A program made the translations under genes and the position numbers. This document shows, piece by piece, positions 35,331-44,357 of a stretch of DNA of 64,000 bases (its first letter is position 1; every line of letters starts with the position of its first letter). The stretch lies in the NCBI RefSeq assembly GCF_046195335.1, contig NZ_CP176093.1; one strand, 5' to 3'. The notes beneath the pieces were generated by a model. The model worked only from the letters and a program-made list of their open reading frames with translations. It had not been told where the DNA came from and ran no database searches. Source of the DNA: Methanospirillum lacunae. GTDB lineage: Archaea > Halobacteriota > Methanomicrobia > Methanomicrobiales > Methanospirillaceae.

Positions 35331-35470
35331 GTATCAATAAAAACGATTTTTGAATTAATCAGAATCAATGGAGAGCTTTAATATCTATATTGAATGTAAT
35401 CATTGTTCAACGATTTTTAAAAAGGTTGTTGTAACCATATTCCAGGATACTTGGTTTCCCGGCAGGATCA

Positions 35471-35818
35471 TCAGATGATAGTAAATGAATTCATTTGCCG
35501 TGAATTATTCTTAATTGATACCATTGTATCTGTAATGGCCTTGGTTTATCTGGTCAATTGAAGCTGTGACCTCTTTTGTTGCTACTGCTGATTCGTTTGC
35601 TTCTTCTGCAGTCTTCTGCACCGCCCTGTTCTTTGATCGATCTGATATCTTCCATCATTTTGTAATCTACCTCTTTAATTATCCTAACTATCTGGTCAAA
35701 AAATTCAAGTACTTCAGTCACAGCATTGTTTCCTTCCTTGACTTCTGTTGCTTAAGTATTCATAGAGTCTGATACAAGTTGTAACATTTTCTGAAGGATT
35801 CCATTCATTTTTTTACAA
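35471..35818 (-). pseudogene. MCP C-terminal remnant with stop codon and frameshifts
   Basis: The minus strand reads LQLVSDSMNT, stop, ATEVKEGNNAVTEVLEFFDQ, then IVRIIKEVDYKMMEDI. After a gap and frame change come VQKTAEEANESAVATKEVTA and SIDQIN; after another shift come KAITDTMVSIKNNSRQMNSF and a stop. Each piece follows in order the C-terminus of the receptor at 38500-40908 (QLVSDSMKTSATEVKAGNSA and onward to ISEEMNRFTTA). About 30 residues between the pieces (the EEQAAAVEEITAS region) are missing. This is a decayed chemoreceptor 3' end, like the one at 575-679. Confidence 0.85.
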
Positions 35819-36188
35819 TATTTTTTAAGACTATATTAGTCCCCAATCTAATATTTGATACTTATAACTACTACAAATGAACAACCATCTTCATCTACTT
35901 ACCAAGTTTTGATGGTTACAAAAGGAACATGGTGAATTATAAGATCTGCAATATCGAGAATCTACACGATGGTCGATATCTTTTATCTTTTTTTTGAGCA
36001 GTGTAACACATTTCATTTTCTGAATCGTTACTTTATTCAATCTAAATTTAAAGATCTAAACCACACGAAAAAATAATAATATATGAATATTATTATAATC
36101 AGTGCATTACCTAAAAAGATCGGATACCGCTATTTCAATCCGCATGGATCAACAATTGATTTAAATACTAATAGTGGAAGGAATAGAT
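35819..36188. other. Non-coding gap upstream of the HTH-PAS gene
   Basis: 370 very AT-rich bases with no gene. It contains the inverted repeat at 36073-36096 and several TATA-like runs. The space from 35331 to 35470 on the other side of the MCP remnant also shows nothing. Confidence 0.35.
36073..36096. repeat. Perfect 10-bp inverted repeat, 4-base spacer
   Basis: ATAATAATAT and ATATTATTAT flank ATGA about 92 bases before the HTH-PAS start at 36189. The position suits an operator, and the sequence also supplies a TATA-like element. Low complexity weakens the case. Confidence 0.45.
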
Positions 36189-38423
36189 ATGGCCTCTTCG
36201 ATGAAGGAGAATACCACCCCCCAAAGGATTCTCTCTTATCTGAAGGAATGTCCAGAAGGGGCCAACATTATTGAGATATCAAAACAACTTGGTGTTGGGA
36301 GAAACCAGGTTGCCAGACATCTGGCTAACCTCAGTCAGGTTGGTCGTCTCGACCTTTTTACAGATGGGAATAATAAGATCTACCGGCTTGCCCACCGGAT
36401 ACCGTTTCATTTATTTTCCGTATACCCTAAGGGGGGAGCGATCGGGTTTAATCGTTCACTTCTTGTACAGGAAGTGTCAGAACGGGCTCTTACCATTCTT
36501 GGATGTTCTGAATCTGATCTTATCGGTACATGGATTGAAGATCTGCCTCAACCCCTGTTTCAGGAATTGAATCTTGGCTCTGTCACCCGGGGGATACTTG
36601 ATGAAAAGATATCAACCCCACATACTGTTACCGGTGAAGTTGGGGGAAGATTTCTGGAAATTTCACTCTCCCCTTGTATCTTTGATGATTCAACAACAGG
36701 CGTAGTTGTTGTCATTTCTGATCTTTCTGATACTGAAAAGATACTGGAAACAGAGCGACTATTATCAGATCGGTTTGATGCACTCATGAGAGAGAGTGAG
36801 GAGTTTATAGCTGACCTTGATGCAAATGACCGGATTATCAGGGCAAATTATGCACTTGCACGTTGCTTTGATACTGATCCCACCAATCTGATTGGTTTAC
36901 TCGGGCTTCCATCTATCTCCCCGGAAGATTTGCTTTTAATTAAACAAACAGCATTTTCAGATCCAAATACTTCAGGCAGGACCTCTGCCCCGGTTGAAGT
37001 CAGGGTTATCACACATGATGGAAAGATCAGATACCAGAAATGGCTTGCATATCGTGAAGAAAGGAATGGGATCCTCTGGTCATTACACTGTATCGGTTCT
37101 GATATAACAGAGCAAAAAATACAGGATGAACGAATCAGGCTCTATGAATCCGGCTTATCTGCAATAGTAGATGAGAGGACGAATGAACTTCGGGAGATTA
37201 TAAAAAATTTAAAGTCCCAGATTGATGGTCTACAGAGAATCGAACAGCAACAATACATAAACGAAAGCAGGTATTCGAGACTTACCGAAACCGTCAGTGA
37301 GATCATCTGGGAGACTGGTGAAGAACACCAGTTTACCTATGTAAGTGATAAAGTTCAGGAGAGCATTGGGAAAACTTCCGAGAACCTGATTGGAAAACAT
37401 TTCTTTGATCTCATAGACGATTCAGTTGGACAGGCCAGGGCGTTAGATTTTGTCTCTCTTTTGATATCTGGCAAACCAATTGATCGGATGGTTACACCCA
37501 TACGAAGTGTCGACGGTTCAACCCGCTGGTTCGAGATATCGGGTGTCCCGAATATCGGTCCTGACGAAAGTTTTCAAGGATATTGTGGAATTGCAAATGA
37601 TATCACCGAACGGGTACTGCAAGACGAGTTAAAAACAGAACTTCTCTCAATTATTGAATCGGCAGCACATATTGTTGCAATTACACGCGAAGATGGTTTC
37701 TTTTCGTATCTCAACAAAGCAGGTAGGAAATTTTTCGGCCTCTCTAATAAATCAGACATTACTAAGGCCTGTTTTTTCTCCTTTATTCCAGAATCAGATT
37801 ACCAGGATTATCTTGCAAAGAGAGCAGAAGCCGTCGAGATTGGGTACTGGATGGGCGATTCCACCATTATGTCATATGATGGAACATTGATCCCGGTTTC
37901 ACAGATTATTCAGTATCACCGGCATGAATCAACGAAAAAATCCTATTTCTCAACGATAATCAGGGATATTTCCGATCGTCTGGCTTTTGAACAGGAACTC
38001 GCAACTGCATATGAATATTCACGGATGCTTACCGAAGTCAACCCTGATCTCATAGCCACATTTAGTGTTGAAGGAAAAATCCTTGATGTGAATGCCGCTG
38101 TAGAGCGGGTTACCGGATATCATAGACAAAAACTCATAGGAAATGAATATTTTCAGTTTTTTTCAGAACCTGAAGAGATTAAGACATTACATGGCAAGGT
38201 GCTTACCCAGGGTTCAGCAATTGAGTTCACAGCAGAGATTACTCATAAAAACGGGAGGAAAACTCCAGTAATCGGAAGATCTGTTGCATTCAGGGATCAG
38301 TCAAAAAACATGAGAGGGGTGTTTGCAACTGCAAGAATAATTCAACCCGGGTCTGAAGAAAAAAGCAGAGAGAAAGGACCTAAAAAACTAAAAGATAAAC
38401 TCCGGAAACCTCCTCCCGGATAA
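36189..38423 (+). CDS. HTH-multi-PAS sensor protein without kinase domain
   Basis: The 744-residue protein begins with a winged helix (ILSYLKECPEGANIIEISKQ, then LGVGRNQVARHLANLSQVGR). About five PAS domains follow, for example RALTILGCSESDLIGTWIED, FIADLDANDRIIRANYALAR, IIWETGEEHQFTYVSDKVQE, IVAITREDGFFSYLNKAGRK and LIATFSVEGKILDVNAAVER, with a coiled coil near 310-345 and a basic C-terminal tail. It has no kinase core. The ATG at 36189 has a GGAAGGA ribosome site; a GTG at 36174 is also in frame. HTH-PAS proteins of this kind recur in Methanomicrobiales and may be PAS-controlled transcription factors. The relative at 29253 is shorter. Confidence 0.78.
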   Translation: MASSMKENTTPQRILSYLKECPEGANIIEISKQLGVGRNQVARHLANLSQVGRLDLFTDGNNKIYRLAHRIPFHLFSVYPKGGAIGFNRSLLVQEVSERALTILGCSESDLIGTWIEDLPQPLFQELNLGSVTRGILDEKISTPHTVTGEVGGRFLEISLSPCIFDDSTTGVVVVISDLSDTEKILETERLLSDRFDALMRESEEFIADLDANDRIIRANYALARCFDTDPTNLIGLLGLPSISPEDLLLIKQTAFSDPNTSGRTSAPVEVRVITHDGKIRYQKWLAYREERNGILWSLHCIGSDITEQKIQDERIRLYESGLSAIVDERTNELREIIKNLKSQIDGLQRIEQQQYINESRYSRLTETVSEIIWETGEEHQFTYVSDKVQESIGKTSENLIGKHFFDLIDDSVGQARALDFVSLLISGKPIDRMVTPIRSVDGSTRWFEISGVPNIGPDESFQGYCGIANDITERVLQDELKTELLSIIESAAHIVAITREDGFFSYLNKAGRKFFGLSNKSDITKACFFSFIPESDYQDYLAKRAEAVEIGYWMGDSTIMSYDGTLIPVSQIIQYHRHESTKKSYFSTIIRDISDRLAFEQELATAYEYSRMLTEVNPDLIATFSVEGKILDVNAAVERVTGYHRQKLIGNEYFQFFSEPEEIKTLHGKVLTQGSAIEFTAEITHKNGRKTPVIGRSVAFRDQSKNMRGVFATARIIQPGSEEKSREKGPKKLKDKLRKPPPG

Positions 38424-38499
38424 AAATTATCATTGCCCAGGTCTGGAGGAAACCTGGCGTAGTCATTGAATGAAGAGGAGGCTTAGTGAGGTGGAAATT

Positions 38500-40908
38500 A
38501 TGAGGAAAATTGAATTCAAGTCTATTAAAACAAAATTAATCGTATCGATGGTTGCCCTTGTGCTGGTCAGCTGTATCATCCTTGCATCGGTGAGTGCAAT
38601 AAACGCACGGAACACTGTTGAAGGGAAGATGCACGGAACGTATAACGCTGTCGGGCTCAATTCTGCCGGACAGATGACCCTTATCCTGCAGGAAGGATTG
38701 GATCTCGTAAACATGGTGGCAACAAGACCAGCAAGCATCGACCTTCTTACAATAGAACAGAAATCCGGAATAAATCAGGAGAAACGTACAATCAGTAATA
38801 CTGGATTTAAAACGTCTGCTGACAGGACCAGTGACGCATTTGACAATGTCATGCTCGTCAACCTGGCAGGAGATGTTATCTCATCTAACAAGCCGGAGAA
38901 CATCGGAAAAAGTTACAAGGATATTCCATTGTTTACCGAGGGCCAGAAAGGCAACTATATCTCAACCCCGTATCTTGACGATAAAAAGGTTCCAACACTT
39001 GGATACGCAACCAATGTCATAGACTCAGAAAATAAAACTGTAGGAGTGGTGTTAGTCACTACACCGATGGAATCGGTTGAAAAGATCGTCCTCGATCCAT
39101 CGGGCTTAGGTTCAACTGGCAAAGGAATGATTGTTGATCTCAATCAGGGAGGTCTCATTATCAGTCATGTTAGTGGTTCAACTGATGCATTCCTGAACAA
39201 AAAAGCCAAGATAGACATGATCCAGGAAGGAAAACTCAATTACTGGAACAATTTTATGGGTGAGAATGTTCTTGGGAGCAGATACGCGGTAAAAGAAAAA
39301 CCCGGATGGTTCCTCGTGTACATGGAAGACCAGGGAGATGCTCTCAAAGATATCAATGCCATGATCATGATGATGATCATCATCACGATCCTGATCATCA
39401 TCGCCGGCATTGCATTTGCCTATTATCTCGCAAGGAGTATCGCAACCCCGATCATCGCTCTTTCAAAAGCATCTGACGATCTCGCTCTTGGAGATGTCAA
39501 CCAGGAGATCACATACGTTTCACCGGATGAACTAGGTACTCTGGCTGATTCATTCAGACGAATGATCGAGAATTTTAAAGGAAAAACACAGGTCGCATCA
39601 GCCCTTTCAGTGGGAGATCTGAATGTTACGGTTCCGGTTGCATCAGACAAAGACTCACTTGGCCTTGCCATGAGCCAGATGAAAGATACCATTACCGATA
39701 TGGTCACCACCGTTAAGCGAATTGCAACCGAAGCAGAAGCAGGACACTTACAAGAGAGAGGAGATACGGCTCTTTTCAACGGTGAATACCAAAACATCAT
39801 TTCCGGCCTCAACAACACCCTTGATTCAGTCATTAATCCGGTTAATGAAGCCATGCGACTTGCCGGATCCTATGCAGAAGGTGATTATACAGATAGAATC
39901 GATGAAAACCTTGTGGTTAAAGGAGATTTCATTCCATTCAAAGAAGCCTTAAACCAGATTGGTATCGCAGGCAGTGTGGCGATTGGCGGAGTGAAGAGTG
40001 AAGTTGAGAGCCTCACTGCGGGAATGGAAGAGACCACTGCTAGTGCAGAAGAAGTGGCGGGCGCCACAAACACTGTTGCACAGAGTTCTACTACTGTAAG
40101 CACCCTTGCCGAAAGGAGTGGAAATGGTATTATCCAATCCCTGAAAGCAATGGAGGATCTCTCCAATACCGTGACCGAGGTTGCAACAAAAGCTGAGCAA
40201 GCTTCAGCACTGGCTAAACAAACTGTTGAACTATCAGAAAAAGGTGCAACACTTGCCGGAAAAGCAGAAAAAGGAATGGAAGGGATCATGCTGTCAGTTG
40301 ATGAAACAAATGAGATCATCACTGATATCACCGGTCAGATGGAAGAGATCGGCAAGATCGTGGACGTTATCACAGGAATATCAGAACAAACCGGACTTTT
40401 GGCCCTCAATGCAGCTATTGAAGCAGCTCGTGCCGGAGATGCAGGAATGGGATTTGCAGTTGTTGCTGATGAAGTCAAATCCCTGGCTCTTGAGTCTCAG
40501 AAATCAGCGGAAAATATCGCTTCAATCATCGGAAACCTTCAGAAGAAGTCACAACTCGTATCAGACTCCATGAAGACTTCAGCTACTGAAGTCAAAGCAG
40601 GAAACAGTGCTGTCACTGAAACACTTGATGTTTTCAACGAGATCGTCATGGCAATCAATGAGGTTCATCACAACATGATGGAGGTTGCCGGAGCAACTGA
40701 GGAACAGGCAGCTGCAGTTGAAGAGATTACTGCAAGTGTACATGAGGTTGGAAACCTGGTGCAGAAGACTGCAGAAGAAGCAGTTGGTTCTGCAGCAGCC
40801 ACAGAGGAGGTCACCGCCTCAATTGATCAGATCTCAAGAGCCATTTCAGAAGCTTCTTCATCGATTCAGAGAATTTCAGAGGAGATGAATCGATTCACGA
40901 CTGCCTGA
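38500..40908 (+). CDS. Methyl-accepting chemotaxis protein, dCache sensor
   Basis: The 802-residue transmembrane receptor has TM1 (LIVSMVALVLVSCIILASVS, about 13-32), a dCache-type extracytoplasmic domain (about 40-285, with VMLVNLAGDVISSNKPENIG and GYATNVIDSENKTVGVVLVT), TM2 (MIMMMIIITILIIIAGIAFAYYLA, about 288-311), HAMP (SPDELGTLADSFRRMIENF) and a second HAMP-like linker. The signalling hairpin is ISEQTGLLALNAAIEAARAGDAGMGFAVVADEVKSLA. The last 30 residues are the relatives of the remnants at 575 and 35471. I use the ATG at 38500 (GAGGTGG before it) rather than 38470. It is followed by a CheW gene after 9 bases. Confidence 0.92.
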   Translation: MRKIEFKSIKTKLIVSMVALVLVSCIILASVSAINARNTVEGKMHGTYNAVGLNSAGQMTLILQEGLDLVNMVATRPASIDLLTIEQKSGINQEKRTISNTGFKTSADRTSDAFDNVMLVNLAGDVISSNKPENIGKSYKDIPLFTEGQKGNYISTPYLDDKKVPTLGYATNVIDSENKTVGVVLVTTPMESVEKIVLDPSGLGSTGKGMIVDLNQGGLIISHVSGSTDAFLNKKAKIDMIQEGKLNYWNNFMGENVLGSRYAVKEKPGWFLVYMEDQGDALKDINAMIMMMIIITILIIIAGIAFAYYLARSIATPIIALSKASDDLALGDVNQEITYVSPDELGTLADSFRRMIENFKGKTQVASALSVGDLNVTVPVASDKDSLGLAMSQMKDTITDMVTTVKRIATEAEAGHLQERGDTALFNGEYQNIISGLNNTLDSVINPVNEAMRLAGSYAEGDYTDRIDENLVVKGDFIPFKEALNQIGIAGSVAIGGVKSEVESLTAGMEETTASAEEVAGATNTVAQSSTTVSTLAERSGNGIIQSLKAMEDLSNTVTEVATKAEQASALAKQTVELSEKGATLAGKAEKGMEGIMLSVDETNEIITDITGQMEEIGKIVDVITGISEQTGLLALNAAIEAARAGDAGMGFAVVADEVKSLALESQKSAENIASIIGNLQKKSQLVSDSMKTSATEVKAGNSAVTETLDVFNEIVMAINEVHHNMMEVAGATEEQAAAVEEITASVHEVGNLVQKTAEEAVGSAAATEEVTASIDQISRAISEASSSIQRISEEMNRFTTA

Positions 40909-40917
40909 TGAAACAAG

Positions 40918-41484
40918 ATGAAACATATTACAGTTGAGAAGAGAGAAATGGAGCAAATAATGCCTGAACCAGGTATAAACCGGGGGAGAGGTCTTACCTC
41001 CCGTTCCCGGATCAAAGATACTGAACAGGTGGTGGAATTTGTTATCGGGGATGAGATGTTTGCAGTAGACCTCTTTGATACCAGAGAAGTGATCACTACT
41101 CCTGATGTTACACCAATTCCAAATGTACCTCCTTTTATTACCGGGATTATCGATCTCAGGGGCGTCATCACTACAATCATAGACCTTCGGGTGATGATGC
41201 ATATCACCCGGGAATCAACAGGAAAGAAACAATCAAGGGTGATTGTTCTTGATAAAACGGTGAGTGAGAAGATGATTGGAATCCTCGTGGATGATGTCTA
41301 TTCGGTTACAACCTATAGTAAGAAAGATATTGATCAGGAGGCTCATTCATCAAACGAGGGTTCACGTGATATTCTTGGAGTAATACGCAAACATCGCAAG
41401 GATGGGATGGGAAAAGATAAGAATATCCTTGTGATATGGCTTGATATAAAAAAGATGATACAGCGAATAGAGACGGATCTTTAA
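40918..41484 (+). CDS. cheW: CheW-like chemotaxis coupling protein
   Basis: The 188-residue protein is a CheW domain: QVVEFVIGDEMFAVDLFDTR, EVITTPDVTPIPNVPPFITG, IIDLRGVITTIIDLRVMMHI, and VIVLDKTVSEKMIGILVDDV. It couples chemoreceptors to CheA. It follows the dCache receptor closely and is probably its partner. The first 35 or so residues are poorly conserved, so later starts (40948 with a GAGAAGAGAGAA site, or 40960) are credible. It is more divergent than the two nearly identical CheW proteins at 43769 and 48993. Confidence 0.9.
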   Translation: MKHITVEKREMEQIMPEPGINRGRGLTSRSRIKDTEQVVEFVIGDEMFAVDLFDTREVITTPDVTPIPNVPPFITGIIDLRGVITTIIDLRVMMHITRESTGKKQSRVIVLDKTVSEKMIGILVDDVYSVTTYSKKDIDQEAHSSNEGSRDILGVIRKHRKDGMGKDKNILVIWLDIKKMIQRIETDL

Positions 41485-41531
41485 TCATAGAGAACCAGGA
41501 CGTTAAAAAAACCACAATATTAGGAGATATA

Positions 41532-43760
41532 ATGGATTTGAACAATGTTGATCTACTGAGCACTGAAGAATTAAAAGCAGTAATTTTAACCCTTCAGGAA
41601 GAACGTAAAGAATTAAGCATTTTTGTTGAAGAAATGGCCCTGATGAGGCAGAACCAGAAAGCCGGGGATATAGAGTGGTTCATGCCTGTAGACAGATTCA
41701 CCGGTGTGTACCGCACCATGGCAGAAGGGGTGAATGAGCAGGTACGTGATCATATTGGGGTTAAAAAACGAATTGTAGAAGTAATACGACATTTCGGAGA
41801 AGGGGATTTCTCTGTTGAGATGGAACAGCTCCCAGGGAAAAAGGCATTTATCACTCATGATGTCAACATGTTCAGATCCCGGATCCTCGAACTCTTCTCT
41901 GTTCTCAATGATTTAACCACCGCTTCAGCAGAGGGAAAATTATCAACCCGGGCAGACATCTCAAAATTTGAAGGAGACTGGAAAAACCTCGTGCAAAATA
42001 TCAACAAGATGCTCGATGCCATCCTTCTCCCTATTGGAGAAGGAAACCGGATACTCCGGCAGATCAGGGGAGGAGATCTGCGGGAGCGGGTTGAGATTGA
42101 GTGTTATGGCGATCATGAGGAGATGAAAAACGCCATCAACGGAGTGCATCAATGGTTATCAGAACTCATCGAGTATGTCACGAAGATCTCAGCCGGAGAT
42201 ATGACTGCCCAGATGAGTATGGCATCTGATAAAGATCAGATCTATGAATATCTAATACAGATGAAAGAGAGCATCAAAGCACTTGTTGCAGATGCAAACA
42301 TGCTCTCTCAGGCAACCATTGACGGAAAACTCGAAACACGTGCTGATGCCACAAAACACAGGGGAGATTATAGAAAGATCATAGAGGGAGTCAATAAAAC
42401 TCTTGATGCAGTCATTGGACCTCTTAATGTGGCTGCAAATTATGTAGACCGAATCAGTAAAGGTGATATTCCGGTTAAGATCGCCGATTCGTATAATGGT
42501 GACTTTAACACGATCAAGGTTAATCTCAATATTTGTATTGACGCAGTCAATGCGTTGGTTGCTGATGCAAATCTGTTATCTAAAGCGGGAGTAGAAGGGA
42601 GACTTCAAACCCGTGCTGATGCTTCCAAACATCGGGGTGATTTCCGCAAGATCGTGGAGGGAGTAAACGAGACACTTGACAGTGTTATCATCCCGGTCAA
42701 TGAAGCACTCAGAGTATCAAAAGAGTATGCAAACTCTAACTTTTCTGCACGGGTTGATCCCTCTCTTAATGTATCAGGTGACTGGATAGCATTCAAAGAT
42801 GCCCTGAACAACATCGGAATCCAGGTATCAGAGGCAGTCGGGCTCATCAATAAACAGGTAATAGATCTTGCTTCTAATGCAGAAGAGGCAACTGCAAGTA
42901 CTGAGGAAGTGGCAGCTGGTGCACAACAGGTAGTGCGAATCACCGGGGAAGTCAGCAGTAACTCTCGGCAAGGAGAAGATAGTATCATCCAGGTACTTAA
43001 GGCAATGGAAGACCTGAATATCACTGTAGCTGAAGTATCAAGAAAGGCAGAACTAGTCTCCATGACAGCAACCCAGGCCAACGACTTTGCAAAGAACGGG
43101 GTAGAACTCGCTCAAAAGTCTGAAACTGCAATGAATGAGATTAAACGTTCATCGTCAGAGGTTGATCAGATTGTTAAAGACATTAATCAGAAGATGGATG
43201 AGATCGGTAAGATCGTCCGTTTGATATCTGACATTGCAAATCAGACCAACCTATTAGCCCTGAATGCTGCAATAGAAGCTGCACGGGCAGGTGAAGCAGG
43301 ACGTGGATTTGCTGTAGTTGCAGCTGAAGTCAAATCACTGGCACAGGATTCTCGCAGTTCGGCTGAGAATATCGCAGATATGATAACTGATCTGCAAAAT
43401 AAAGCTAAAATGGCGAATACTGCAATGGGGCATGCAGGTGAGACAGTGGAGATGGGCAGTTCAGCCCTGCTTGAAACCCTGGATGCTTTCAACCAGATTG
43501 CATTATCGATTGATGAGATAACCAAAAATGCAACCGATGTAGCATCTTCATCTGAGGAACAGGCTGCATCTGTAGAGGAAGTCACTGCAAGTATCAATGA
43601 AGTGAGCAGTCTTATTCAGAATACTACAAAAGATGCAGGGGATGCTGCTGCAGCAACTGAAGAAGCATCAGACGCTATTGAACAGGTTAACAGAGTTATC
43701 GGGAATGTGAGCGGGATCGCAGATGTAGTCTCAAAGGAGATGGCAAAGTTCAGGATTTAG
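41532..43760 (+). CDS. Soluble poly-HAMP methyl-accepting chemotaxis protein
   Basis: The 742-residue receptor has no membrane segment. A coiled-coil start (LSTEELKAVILTLQEERKEL) leads into four or five HAMP-like units. Two of these share a repeated phrase, RADATKHRGDYRKIIEGVNK and RADASKHRGDFRKIVEGVNE, and the section DRISKGDIPVKIADSYNGDF lies between them. The signalling domain has the tip ISDIANQTNLLALNAAIEAARAGEAGRGFAVVAAEVKSLA. Soluble receptors of this design read cytoplasmic cues. The stop is followed after 8 bases by a CheW start. The pair is duplicated at 46204-49499, with the C-terminal half almost identical. Confidence 0.9.
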   Translation: MDLNNVDLLSTEELKAVILTLQEERKELSIFVEEMALMRQNQKAGDIEWFMPVDRFTGVYRTMAEGVNEQVRDHIGVKKRIVEVIRHFGEGDFSVEMEQLPGKKAFITHDVNMFRSRILELFSVLNDLTTASAEGKLSTRADISKFEGDWKNLVQNINKMLDAILLPIGEGNRILRQIRGGDLRERVEIECYGDHEEMKNAINGVHQWLSELIEYVTKISAGDMTAQMSMASDKDQIYEYLIQMKESIKALVADANMLSQATIDGKLETRADATKHRGDYRKIIEGVNKTLDAVIGPLNVAANYVDRISKGDIPVKIADSYNGDFNTIKVNLNICIDAVNALVADANLLSKAGVEGRLQTRADASKHRGDFRKIVEGVNETLDSVIIPVNEALRVSKEYANSNFSARVDPSLNVSGDWIAFKDALNNIGIQVSEAVGLINKQVIDLASNAEEATASTEEVAAGAQQVVRITGEVSSNSRQGEDSIIQVLKAMEDLNITVAEVSRKAELVSMTATQANDFAKNGVELAQKSETAMNEIKRSSSEVDQIVKDINQKMDEIGKIVRLISDIANQTNLLALNAAIEAARAGEAGRGFAVVAAEVKSLAQDSRSSAENIADMITDLQNKAKMANTAMGHAGETVEMGSSALLETLDAFNQIALSIDEITKNATDVASSSEEQAASVEEVTASINEVSSLIQNTTKDAGDAAAATEEASDAIEQVNRVIGNVSGIADVVSKEMAKFRI

Positions 43761-43768
43761 GAGCGAAG

Positions 43769-44275
43769 ATGGAACTTGCTAACAGCAGAACACAATCAGG
43801 AAAGGAGACTCAGGAAGATGAAGTACAGGTTGTCGAATTCATTATTGGAGAAGACAAGTTCGCGGTCAATCTTTTTGATGTCAGGGAGATCGTAGAGGCT
43901 TCAAAGATCACTCCTCTTCCTCATGCCCCATCCCATGTCAGAGGAATTATTGATCTACGTGGTGAAATAACGACCATTGTTGATCTTCGGCAATTACTCA
44001 GAATAAAGGCATCTAAAGATACATCCACTGCTGACCTCAGGTTCATTGTAATGGACGATACGGTCTCTTCACAGAAAACCGGTATCGTCGTTGATGAAGT
44101 AACTTCAGTTCTGACTGTTCCGGTTACCGATATTGATCAAACTACGAAAGGTGGAACTAATGAAGGAGGACACATCCTCGGGGTAATTAAGAAAGAGGTT
44201 GGAGAGCGGGGAGAAAGTAGAAAAGAACTGGTTATCTGGATTGATGTCAGGGAATTAATCTCCAACATGGGATAA
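43769..44275 (+). CDS. cheW: CheW-like chemotaxis coupling protein
   Basis: The 168-residue CheW shows VQVVEFIIGEDKFAVNLFDV, REIVEASKITPLPHAPSHVR, GIIDLRGEITTIVDLRQLLR and FIVMDDTVSSQKTGIVVDEV. It starts 8 bases after the poly-HAMP receptor with the ribosome site TTAGGAG overlapping the receptor stop. It is about 90 percent identical by eye to the copy at 48993, so receptor and adaptor were duplicated together. No CheA lies in the window. Confidence 0.93.
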   Translation: MELANSRTQSGKETQEDEVQVVEFIIGEDKFAVNLFDVREIVEASKITPLPHAPSHVRGIIDLRGEITTIVDLRQLLRIKASKDTSTADLRFIVMDDTVSSQKTGIVVDEVTSVLTVPVTDIDQTTKGGTNEGGHILGVIKKEVGERGESRKELVIWIDVRELISNMG

Positions 44276-44308
44276 ACAGTGATGAGTCCGGGAAAACCTA
44301 GTTAATTC

Positions 44309-44316
44309 TTTTTTTT
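44309..44316 (+). terminator. Poly-T terminator after receptor-CheW operon
   Basis: A run of eight T lies 33 bases after the CheW stop, between convergent genes. Confidence 0.45.
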
Positions 44317-44357
44317 AATTGGCTCTATGAACAAAAAAAGGGACCAGGTTCTGGTCA

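Noticed and set aside
36083..36274. 63-codon frame before the HTH-PAS gene
   Set aside because: It overlaps the inverted repeat and the start of the HTH-PAS gene in another frame and has no plausible product.
39885..40331. 148-codon minus-strand frame, Ser/Ala-rich
   Set aside because: Antisense shadow of the chemoreceptor coiled coil; similar shadows occur at 42605-43081, 43241-43597 and 46755-47318.
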